This document shows positions 1-6,968 of a stretch of DNA of 25,546 bases, one piece after another. This stretch comes from UMGS1851 sp900555605 (GTDB lineage Bacteria > Bacillota > Clostridia > UBA1212 > UBA1255): the NCBI GenBank assembly GCA_902472555.1, contig CABROF010000026.1, forward strand, positions 1 through 25,546, written 5' to 3'. A program made the position numbers and the translations under genes. The notes beneath the pieces were generated by a model, which was given only the letters and a program-made list of their open reading frames with translations, was not told the DNA's origin and did not search any database. Positions within the stretch are counted from its first letter, which is position 1. Each line of letters opens with the position of its first letter.

Positions 1-87
1 TCAGCTCCTTTCGGAGCCCTTGGGGAGTCCAACTTTTCGTCCGCAACCCCCACTCGAATCGCATTTCTCGAGAAACCTGCGCTGCTT
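1..87. other. Short non-coding window edge with a small hairpin
   Basis: This is the sequence downstream of the glycerol kinase stop codon. It holds a 5-bp perfect hairpin (GCTCC at 4-8, loop TTTC, GGAGC at 13-17) followed by C/G-rich sequence. No gene is supported. The hairpin has no T-run on either side that would make it a clear intrinsic terminator. It could be the edge of a repeated or mobile sequence lying mostly outside the window, but nothing inside proves that. Confidence 0.3.
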
Positions 88-1644
88 TTATCTTTCAGGT
101 TCCTCCCATTGTAAACTTTTAGAGACAGCTTTATGCCAACCTTTTAAGTATTTTGTTCTACAATCAGCAGGCATATGTGATGAATAAACTGTTATGTTTT
201 TTCGCAGCAATTTTATTTCATCGTAATCTTTCCAAAAACCAACTGTCAGACCGGCTAAGTCAGCGGCGCCTAATGCAGTGGTTTCGCACAACTCCGGCCG
301 AACTACCTTTTTATCTAAAAGGTCCGCCTGAAACTGCATTAGAAAAGTGTCCCGGCTGGCACCTCCATCCACATTTAATTCTGTAATTGATAGCGCAGTA
401 TCTTTTTCCATCGCAGCAACCAAATCATAGCACTGATAAGCAATTGCTTCCTGTGCAGCTCGTATGATGTGCTCCTTTTTTGTACCTCTGGTCAAACCTA
501 TCAGACATCCTCGTGCATACATATCCCAATAGGGTGCACCCAATCCGGTAAAAGCAGGCACCAGATACACGCCTCCTGTATCCGGAACCCGGCTGGCGTA
601 AAATGCGGCTTCACCGCTGTCTGTAAGCATATTCAGTTCATCCCGCAGCCATTGAATTACAGCGCCGCCAATAAATACGCTGCCCTCAAGTGCATACTGT
701 ATTTTACCCTTCAGGGCTGATGCAATGGTAGTCAATAAACCGTTTGTACTTTTACATGGCATATTCCCGGTGTTCATCAAAAGAAAGCACCCTGTACCAT
801 AAGTGTTTTTTGCATTCCCCTTTTCAAAGCATGTCTGCCCGAATAAAGCAGCCTGCTGGTCCCCAATCATACTTGCGATTGGAATTTCTGAGCCTGAGAT
901 ATTTGTATAGCCGACGATTTCTCCGGACTCCACTACCTTTGGTAAAATACTAACCGGAATATCCAGCCATTTTAGAAGCTGTTCATCCCATTTCAACTCA
1001 TGAATATTATAAAGCATTGTGCGGGATGCGTTTGTATAATCCGTGACATGGACTGGGGAAGAATTTACCTCTCGGGTAGTTTGATTGTAGGAGGCATGTT
1101 GCGCAGTTGGCTGGGCAGAGGTAAGTTTGTAAACAAGCCAGGTATCAATTGTTCCGAATAAAAGATCTCCGTTTTCTGCACGGGTTCTTGCATGTGGAAC
1201 CGTGTCCAGAATCCATTTGATCTTACTGCCTGAAAAGTATGCGTCTGGTATGAGACCTGTGGCCGCCTGGATGTATTGAGCACAGCCGTTTTTTTTCAAC
1301 TCTTCAATAATGGGAGCGCTTCTTCTGCACTGCCAGACAATTGCATTATATATCGGCTGTCCGGTATAACGGTCCCATATAATCGTGGTTTCGCGTTGAT
1401 TGGCGATTCCGATTGCCGCGATTTCATTAGGCTGTATACCGTTTTTCGTGATAACCTCCATCATTACACTGTACTGAGATGAATAAATCTCCATGGGGTC
1501 TTGCTCGACCCATCCTTCGTGCGGATATATTTGTGTAATTGCCTTTTGCGCACAGCCGATAAGTTTCTGCTGTCTGTCGAATAAAAGTGCACGTGAACTC
1601 GTAGTGCCCTGATCCAATGCCAAAATATACTTTTTATCAGCCAT
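88..1644 (-). CDS. glpK: Glycerol kinase
   Basis: Phosphorylates glycerol to sn-glycerol-3-phosphate with ATP in the cytosol, the entry step of glycerol use. It is a FGGY-family kinase over its full length: N-terminal nucleotide site DQGTTSSRALLFD (11-23), the GTIDTWLVYKLT block (164-175), VHVTDYTNASRTM (198-210), GDQQAALFGQ, and the C-terminal VDGGASRDTFLMQFQADLL. The ATG start has GAAAGGGA upstream and a sigma-A-like promoter. At 518 aa it is about 18-20 aa longer than the usual ~500. The excess lies at residues 176-197, just before VHVTDYTN, where family members have only a few residues. This segment contains QTTREVN (188-194), encoded by a copy of the dispersed repeat. All conserved motifs around it are intact, so the enzyme is probably active. 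No glpF or glpD is adjacent. Confidence 0.97.
   Translation of the reverse strand: MADKKYILALDQGTTSSRALLFDRQQKLIGCAQKAITQIYPHEGWVEQDPMEIYSSQYSVMMEVITKNGIQPNEIAAIGIANQRETTIIWDRYTGQPIYNAIVWQCRRSAPIIEELKKNGCAQYIQAATGLIPDAYFSGSKIKWILDTVPHARTRAENGDLLFGTIDTWLVYKLTSAQPTAQHASYNQTTREVNSSPVHVTDYTNASRTMLYNIHELKWDEQLLKWLDIPVSILPKVVESGEIVGYTNISGSEIPIASMIGDQQAALFGQTCFEKGNAKNTYGTGCFLLMNTGNMPCKSTNGLLTTIASALKGKIQYALEGSVFIGGAVIQWLRDELNMLTDSGEAAFYASRVPDTGGVYLVPAFTGLGAPYWDMYARGCLIGLTRGTKKEHIIRAAQEAIAYQCYDLVAAMEKDTALSITELNVDGGASRDTFLMQFQADLLDKKVVRPELCETTALGAADLAGLTVGFWKDYDEIKLLRKNITVYSSHMPADCRTKYLKGWHKAVSKSLQWEEPER
1064..1082 (+). repeat. Dispersed repeat, copy 1, inside glpK
   Basis: Exact 19-nt core TTTACCTCTCGGGTAGTTT on the plus strand. 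glpK is on the minus strand, so the sense strand reads the complement and encodes QTTREVN. It lies in the extra ~20-aa segment of GlpK. Confidence 0.9.
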
Positions 1645-1703
1645 GTCTATAAATCCCTTTCCAAGTCCAACTCAGATTTCTTCTTCAGACGCAATGTGAG
1701 AGC

Positions 1704-1733
1704 AGTATAGCACACGAATAAAAGAGAGGTCAA
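1704..1733 (-). promoter_or_regulatory. Sigma-A-like promoter for glpK
   Basis: Read on the minus strand: TTGACC, 18-nt spacer, TATACT, about 60 bases upstream of the glpK ATG. This is a close match to the vegetative consensus. Confidence 0.6.
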
Positions 1734-1798
1734 TAAAGGACAGAAAATACAGATTAACAAGGATGCAAATTATTAAGGTAAAATCCATTATTTAAAAA

Positions 1799-1817
1799 TT
1801 TACCTCTCGGGTAGATT
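1799..1817 (+). repeat. Dispersed repeat, copy 2, intergenic
   Basis: TTTACCTCTCGGGTAGATT, one mismatch to the 19-nt core. It lies upstream of both promoters in the glpK/CotH divergent region, so it could be a binding site or a passive insertion. Confidence 0.85.
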
Positions 1818-1906
1818 GCAGCGTTTAACAAGGGTGAGTCAGACATATTATTTGTCCAAGATCATTGACAACTATAAGATGGAAGAGATACGGGATAAAA
1901 TATGTA

Positions 1907-1935
1907 TTGCCTCGCGCATAGGGGGCTGATATAAT
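1907..1935 (+). promoter_or_regulatory. Sigma-A-like promoter for the CotH-RCC1 gene
   Basis: TTGCCT, 17-nt spacer, perfect TATAAT. The predicted 5' leader is about 120 nt before the TTG start at 2059. The vegetative-type promoter argues against a purely late-sporulation role for this CotH-domain protein. Confidence 0.6.
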
Positions 1936-2058
1936 AAATACAATTAACTATATGAATAGAATACGTGAATATGCAATAAATACACAGCGGATAAACTAAA
2001 TGAAAATGGATAGCAGGCGGGACGTAAAAAGATCAAATTTGGTTAGGGTGGATGCACT

Positions 2059-5000
2059 TTGAAAGAAAAATGGAGACAATTCAAGTGGCCGATGATATTG
2101 TGCGGAGTTGCTGTGATTTTGATAATCAGTGCAGTTGTATTCTTAGCCTGCAGACCGGACCGCAGCAAAACCGTTTCTGGACCGCCGTCAGCCACCATAG
2201 ACCGGACTCAGAACAGAAGTCCTGAAAATGGAAAAGGCCAGATCCCCGGCAGTGCGGATCCGGATAGCGGACAGACTGCACGGCCCGCAGATCAAACATC
2301 TGCCCCGGAGGTAACGGACTTTCCCGGCCCGGACCAGCATGAGACGCCGGAGACTTCTGTTCCTACGCCTACGTCTACGCCGATACCGCAGAAGAACTGC
2401 GTGAATTTTTCGAGAAATGGCGGCGCTTTTTCTGAGCCATTTGAATTAACGCTGTCCGCAGGAGAGGGGTATACGATCTACTATACGATCAACCAGGCGG
2501 ATCCGTTTAAAAATGGAACTGCGTATACAGGTCCGATCGCGATCACAGAAGGTGATAACACCAGGTACGGACCATTGGCCAGAAGCGCTGCATATTATAA
2601 CAATCCGCGGTACTCATTGAGCGGGAGAAGTCCGTTTACAGCAACAACAGTCTGTGCATATGCGAAAAAAGGTGCAGAAGTAACGCCGGTTGCAATCAAT
2701 ACATATTTTGTGTCATCGACATTTCAGACAGAATATAGCTTGCCGTATATTGCGATTACAGTTGAAGAGGATCATTTTGTAAATGAGGACGGCATATATA
2801 TTTCCGTTATGCGCAATCCGTTTGAAACAAAAGAGCGGATCGTGACATTTTGCGAATTTTTTGATGAAAATGGAAATAAAACGGCCGGTCAATATGCCGA
2901 AATGGCTATGAACGGAAACGGTTCCCTCGGAAATCTGCAGAAATCAATGCGCCTTTATTTTAAAAAGGATGCAAACTCAGGGGTTGCGGATAATCCGGGC
3001 AAGTTAAAATATGACATCTTTCAGGGGCGCGTAACCGATGTATTCGGAAATACCATTACAGAATACAAGCGCCTGCTTCTGCGTAATTCCGGAAATGATT
3101 GTACCTCCAGCTTTTTAAGGGATAGTCTCATGCAGCGGCTGTGCAAAGAGCTGAATATAGATATTATGGAGTCCAGACCCGCCCTGATTTTTATCAACGG
3201 TGAATTCTGGGGCATGTATAATGTACGGGAACGATATGATACAAAATATTTTAAATCCCATTACGGAATTGCAGAAGAGAACTTTGTTATGCTTGAGGCG
3301 CCGACTCCGCTTATCACAGGGAACGGCAACTCTCCGTATGAATTAAATGACGGGCAGCCCGGAGATGAAAATGCATTTTACGAGCTGATCCATTTTGCAC
3401 GCTCCTCTGATCTGTCGATCCAGCAGAATTATCAAAAGGTTGCAGATCAGATCGATGTTGATAATTTTATTGACTTTTTTATTTGCAACATGTACTTTTG
3501 CAACACAGACTGGCCAACGAATAATATTAAGGTCTGGCGCAACAAGAACCCAGAGGATCCCAGCGGGTGGGACACAAAATGGCGGTTTGTTTTGATGGAC
3601 ATGGATTTTGGCTGCGGATTGGGGACCGATGTGACCTATAATGCAATGGGCGCGCTGACCAGCGATACCATTGCAGGCTATTTGATGAATGCACTTCTGA
3701 AAAATACAACATTCCGCAATCGATTTATAGATCGATACCTCTATTTATTGGAAAATTATTTTACAGCAGACAGAATGGTTCCTGTGCTGGATAAAATGGC
3801 CGATGAGATTAGAGAACCAATACAGCTCAATTTTGCGAGATGGATGGCCTCCGGCTTTCATAAAGGTGCTTGGGAAAGCGGCATTCAGACAATCAGAAAC
3901 TTTTTGAACAGCCGCACCGGGTATGTAAAACAGCATGTGCAGGAATACTTCGGAATATTCCCCAATGAGGTATCCTATCGGTATGACAGCAGCGCAGTTG
4001 ATTTTACCGCAGACAACGCAGCAATCCCTTCCGGTGCCACGCGGCAGTACAATGCAAATCATAAGATTACATGCCGCGTAGCAGTAAAAAACGGATATGA
4101 GCTTGTGGGTATCACGGTTACGGATATTGAGGGCCACCAGACAATTTATAACAGTACCTCGGCTGCCTTTACCATAGACCGAAAAACAACAGTTGCGGTT
4201 TTGACAAGAAGTAAAAATTTCAGTACCGCGCCAATGGTGGAGGCTGGCTCACGAAGTGCATTTTACCTAAAGGAAAATGGGAATCTATATGCTTGGGGAA
4301 GCAATGAATACGGCCAGAACGGTATTTTTACAAGCGCTGCTGTGACCAAGCCGATTTTAGTTATGTCCGGAGTTGTCAAAATTGCAACTTCCCACGGCGG
4401 CAATGTCGGAGATGCGCCGCATACGTTGATTTTAACTGAAAAAAATCAGCTTTACAGTATTGGCAATAATCAGATGGGGCAGCTCGGCAGATCAGCTCAG
4501 AACCAGGATGCGCGGCTGCTCATGCCTGTTGAAATTCCTTCTGGTACCATTGCAGATATCAGCGCCGGATTTGATCATACTTTAGTGCTCATGAAAAATG
4601 GAGATTTATACGGTGTCGGAAATAATGCATACGGCCAGATCGGAAGTGCTAATTTCGGCGGGCAGACCGGCGTTTTCCAAAAGATTGCTTCTAACGTGGC
4701 TGCCATGGCAGCCGGCAGACGGCATTCCCTGTATATTGACAGTGCTGGAAATCTGTATGGTTTAGGCGATAATCGATGGAAAAAGCTGATTGATTCCCCT
4801 GAGGAAAAATATCAGACGCCGGTTCGCATTATGGGAGAGGCTGCCGCAGTGTATGCAGGCGAGCATTCAACGCTTGTGGTTGATAAAAATGGCGGTCTGT
4901 ACTATTTTGGCTGGAGAGATTGCATCAGCTTTGGCGCCGGGGGAGGAGATGGTGCCGTCCACAATATTTTTAATTCCGGAAGCGTTCGGCGGGCAAGCAT

Positions 5001-5280
5001 TCAGGATGAGCATGTATTGTTTGTTACGGAAAATAATCGCGTTTATGGTTGGGGACTGAACAGTGACGGACAAATCTGCTCGAATGCCGGGACACAGTCC
5101 GTGCCGTACCTGATCTCTGCAAATGCGGCTTCAGCAGCTGCCGGTTCCTGGTTCAGTATGATTCTGAATACGGATGGGAGTATTACTATATGGGGCCGGA
5201 ATACCTCCGGTATTGCCGGAAACGGGACGATTTCTCAGAACGCGAGCCAAGTGATACTTCCAGCCTCCTTGTTTCAATAA
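2059..5280 (+). CDS. Exported CotH-kinase-like protein fused to an RCC1 propeller
   Basis: Predicted extracellular, cell-associated protein of 1073 aa. Residues 1-31 form a basic, hydrophobic export segment ending FLAC, so C31 may be lipid-modified; otherwise the segment is a membrane anchor. A Pro/Thr/Ser-rich linker (about 32-112) follows. Residues about 114-218 resemble the chitobiase C-terminal-like domain (SRNGGAFSEPFELTLSAG, YYTINQADP). The CotH domain spans about 228-660, with LLLRNSGND near 340 and FVLMDMDFG holding D514 and D516, the acidic pair expected in this kinase-like fold. Residues about 728-1073 contain seven RCC1-type repeats (for example YAWGSNEYGQNG, YSIGNNQMGQLG, YGWGLNSDGQIC), enough for a seven-bladed propeller. 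The TTG start is preceded by AGGGTGG. CotH of Bacillus phosphorylates spore coat proteins; whether this one is a kinase, and of what, is not visible. Confidence 0.85.
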   Translation: MKEKWRQFKWPMILCGVAVILIISAVVFLACRPDRSKTVSGPPSATIDRTQNRSPENGKGQIPGSADPDSGQTARPADQTSAPEVTDFPGPDQHETPETSVPTPTSTPIPQKNCVNFSRNGGAFSEPFELTLSAGEGYTIYYTINQADPFKNGTAYTGPIAITEGDNTRYGPLARSAAYYNNPRYSLSGRSPFTATTVCAYAKKGAEVTPVAINTYFVSSTFQTEYSLPYIAITVEEDHFVNEDGIYISVMRNPFETKERIVTFCEFFDENGNKTAGQYAEMAMNGNGSLGNLQKSMRLYFKKDANSGVADNPGKLKYDIFQGRVTDVFGNTITEYKRLLLRNSGNDCTSSFLRDSLMQRLCKELNIDIMESRPALIFINGEFWGMYNVRERYDTKYFKSHYGIAEENFVMLEAPTPLITGNGNSPYELNDGQPGDENAFYELIHFARSSDLSIQQNYQKVADQIDVDNFIDFFICNMYFCNTDWPTNNIKVWRNKNPEDPSGWDTKWRFVLMDMDFGCGLGTDVTYNAMGALTSDTIAGYLMNALLKNTTFRNRFIDRYLYLLENYFTADRMVPVLDKMADEIREPIQLNFARWMASGFHKGAWESGIQTIRNFLNSRTGYVKQHVQEYFGIFPNEVSYRYDSSAVDFTADNAAIPSGATRQYNANHKITCRVAVKNGYELVGITVTDIEGHQTIYNSTSAAFTIDRKTTVAVLTRSKNFSTAPMVEAGSRSAFYLKENGNLYAWGSNEYGQNGIFTSAAVTKPILVMSGVVKIATSHGGNVGDAPHTLILTEKNQLYSIGNNQMGQLGRSAQNQDARLLMPVEIPSGTIADISAGFDHTLVLMKNGDLYGVGNNAYGQIGSANFGGQTGVFQKIASNVAAMAAGRRHSLYIDSAGNLYGLGDNRWKKLIDSPEEKYQTPVRIMGEAAAVYAGEHSTLVVDKNGGLYYFGWRDCISFGAGGGDGAVHNIFNSGSVRRASIQDEHVLFVTENNRVYGWGLNSDGQICSNAGTQSVPYLISANAASAAAGSWFSMILNTDGSITIWGRNTSGIAGNGTISQNASQVILPASLFQ

Positions 5281-5310
5281 TCCCTGAAAATCCCTGCAAT
5301 ATACTTTTAG

Positions 5311-5360
5311 GCAAGCGGTTGGCTGCGGCTGGTATCTGCCGGCTGCAGTTAACCGCTTTT
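5311..5360 (+). terminator. Intrinsic terminator after the CotH-RCC1 gene
   Basis: An 8-bp perfect outer stem, AAGCGGTT (5313-5320) with AACCGCTT (5351-5358), with further inner pairing (CTGC with GCAG) and a short T-run at the end. It lies about 30 bases after the stop codon. Confidence 0.65.
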
Positions 5361-5442
5361 AAATAAATGAATCAGATCAATTCCCGCGAATAGCTTTTAG
5401 CTCTCTCTCTAAGCTTTATCTTTTAAAATTCAGCTTTTGAAA

Positions 5443-5461
5443 TTTACCTCTCGGGTAGTTT
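5443..5461 (+). repeat. Dispersed repeat, copy 3, intergenic
   Basis: Exact 19-nt core TTTACCTCTCGGGTAGTTT. It forms a direct pair with copy 4, starts 41 bases apart, between the convergent ends of the CotH and TVP38 genes. A partial copy (ATTTACCT) lies between them at about 5467. Confidence 0.9.
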
Positions 5462-5483
5462 TCAAGATTTACCTTCCCCCAAA

Positions 5484-5502
5484 TTTACCTCCCGGGTAGT
5501 TT
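5484..5502 (+). repeat. Dispersed repeat, copy 4, intergenic
   Basis: TTTACCTCCCGGGTAGTTT, one transition from the core that creates a CCCGGG palindrome at the centre. Same strand as copy 3. Confidence 0.88.
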
Positions 5503-5555
5503 TCACGGATGGTTTTTACAGATAGATTCGGGTAATGGATTTTTGTGCTATGTTA

Positions 5556-6638
5556 TTATTTATCTTTTTTGCTGCGTTTGAAGAAGGACAAAAACTTCTG
5601 CTCGATTTTTTCTCCGAATATAAATCCCAATACCATAATTGCAACTGTTGCCAAAGCGATTGCAATCCAGCCGTATATAGAAATTTGTATTGCGGAACTG
5701 CCGATGGCCGCAGATACGAATATGCCCCATGGTTTTGATAGTAAAAGAATAATGGCGAATCTTGAAGTTCGGATAGAGGTAAGACCGGCTAAAATACAGA
5801 TGATATCGTCCGGGAAAAATGGCAGCAGAAATGTCAGAAAAAGAAAAGTGTCCCGTTTTGAATCAATGATCTTCAGATATTTTTCCGCCATTTTTTTAGA
5901 CACAAACTGCTGCGCAAAATGATGTCCGACTTTTTTTGCTAAAAGAAAGACGATTATAGATCCGAGCATAACTGCGGAGATACTAAGCAGAAAGCCTTTC
6001 CACAGTCCGAAAATTACAGCTCCGCCGGCAGTGGAGATATTACTTGGTATCGGCGCTATTATGACAGAGGACATCTGAACAATAAAAAATGCAATAGCAG
6101 CCCAGATACCGAAACTATCAATATAAGCCTGAAAACGTTCTAAAGATTTCATAGCGGTAAATCCGTCGGTAAAAGCCATAAAGATCACGAGTGCCACCAG
6201 CAGAAGACATGTTGCTGCAATAGGCCACATTGCCTTTGCTTTGGGATATCTGCGTATTTGTATGTCTGTGTCATCTTGTCCTTCCGAGCAGCCGGAAGGG
6301 GCTGAGACAATAGGACTCGGATTACTGTGTGCAAAACAATCATCCGGGGCAGTGGAAATATCGTCTTTGTGCTGACCGCAGCTGTTCGAGGCAGCGGTAC
6401 TGCCATGGCCGTCCGCATACGAATGGCAGCCGGCTGAAACCGTTATATTTAGATCCGTATTTATATCAATGTTTGAAATATCGTCCGGGTTGTCATCAAT
6501 GCCATCCTTTTTTATAGAGTGAGACAATGAATGATATGCGCAGATTTTATCCTTTTCGTGTTCTGAAAGCGTCTGCATTTTACCGCGATCCATTCCGTGC
6601 TTATATGTTGCTGTATTGCCTTTGTTATCTGTCTGCAT
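5556..6638 (-). CDS. TVP38/TMEM64 (SNARE-associated, DedA-like) membrane protein with acidic N-terminal extension
   Basis: Polytopic inner-membrane protein. From the start chosen here, about the first 130 residues are hydrophilic, rich in Asp, Ser, Gly, Cys and His, with no recognisable domain. Then come a first membrane segment (MWPIAATCLLLVALVIF), a second near FGIWAAIAFFIVQM, the glycine-rich VTT signature region (APIPSNISTAGGAVIFGLWKG), further membrane segments, and a basic C-terminus FFKRSKKDK. Family members are proposed scramblases or transporters; no substrate can be read from the sequence. I chose the ATG at 6638 because GAGG lies 8-9 bases upstream of it; an ATG at 6668 in the same frame has no ribosome binding site. 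The usual family length is about 220-240 aa, so the ~130-aa hydrophilic head is an unusual addition. Transcribed alone, convergent with the CotH gene. Confidence 0.85.
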   Translation of the reverse strand: MQTDNKGNTATYKHGMDRGKMQTLSEHEKDKICAYHSLSHSIKKDGIDDNPDDISNIDINTDLNITVSAGCHSYADGHGSTAASNSCGQHKDDISTAPDDCFAHSNPSPIVSAPSGCSEGQDDTDIQIRRYPKAKAMWPIAATCLLLVALVIFMAFTDGFTAMKSLERFQAYIDSFGIWAAIAFFIVQMSSVIIAPIPSNISTAGGAVIFGLWKGFLLSISAVMLGSIIVFLLAKKVGHHFAQQFVSKKMAEKYLKIIDSKRDTFLFLTFLLPFFPDDIICILAGLTSIRTSRFAIILLLSKPWGIFVSAAIGSSAIQISIYGWIAIALATVAIMVLGFIFGEKIEQKFLSFFKRSKKDK

Positions 6639-6716
6639 TTTAACAACCTCATTTTGTCCCATCACCATGAAATACGCTTATTACTTAAAGAATCCGTGTT
6701 TACTTGCTGCAGGTCT

Positions 6717-6744
6717 ATGGTAGCATATATCCTGAAGGTGTCAA
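6717..6744 (-). promoter_or_regulatory. Possible promoter for the TVP38-family gene
   Basis: Minus strand TTGACA (perfect -35), 16-nt spacer, TACCAT (weaker -10), about 80 bases upstream of the ATG at 6638. Confidence 0.4.
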
Positions 6745-6847
6745 GCAGGATCTGTTCCTGCTGATGAAAATACTGGTTTGTTTTATGTACTTCTCCCGGC
6801 TGTCCCTGGAAAATGGGAACCAGCTGATTTGTTCCGGCCGGAACGGC

Positions 6848-6877
6848 TTGCATTGTACAGCATGCATCTCATATAAT
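6848..6877 (+). promoter_or_regulatory. Sigma-A-like promoter for the radical SAM gene
   Basis: TTGCAT, 18-nt spacer, TATAAT. Transcription would begin near 6884, downstream of the in-frame ATG at 6879. This rules that ATG out and supports the TTG start at 6969. Confidence 0.55.
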
Positions 6878-6968
6878 CATGATATCGCATCCGGTTTTTC
6901 CGGAGGTTGTATTTAAAAATAAATTTAAACGATTGCAGCGATCAATTGTTTGCAAATTGGTGATTGGA

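Larger units (their letters stand above)
1645..2058. other. Divergent intergenic region between glpK and the CotH gene
   Basis: This 414-base gap lies between two divergently transcribed genes. It holds a promoter for each direction (1704-1733 minus, 1907-1935 plus) and one dispersed repeat (1799-1817). I see no small ORF with a convincing ribosome binding site and no RNA gene. Confidence 0.6.

Noticed and set aside
1..87. A tRNA at the left edge
   Set aside because: CTCGAATC looks slightly like a T-arm, but no acceptor or anticodon stem can be formed on either strand.
6879..6968. In-frame ATG at 6879 as start of the radical SAM gene
   Set aside because: It falls at the predicted transcription start of the promoter at 6848-6877, has no ribosome binding site, and adds 30 residues not found in the family; the family N-terminus starts at the TTG at 6969.
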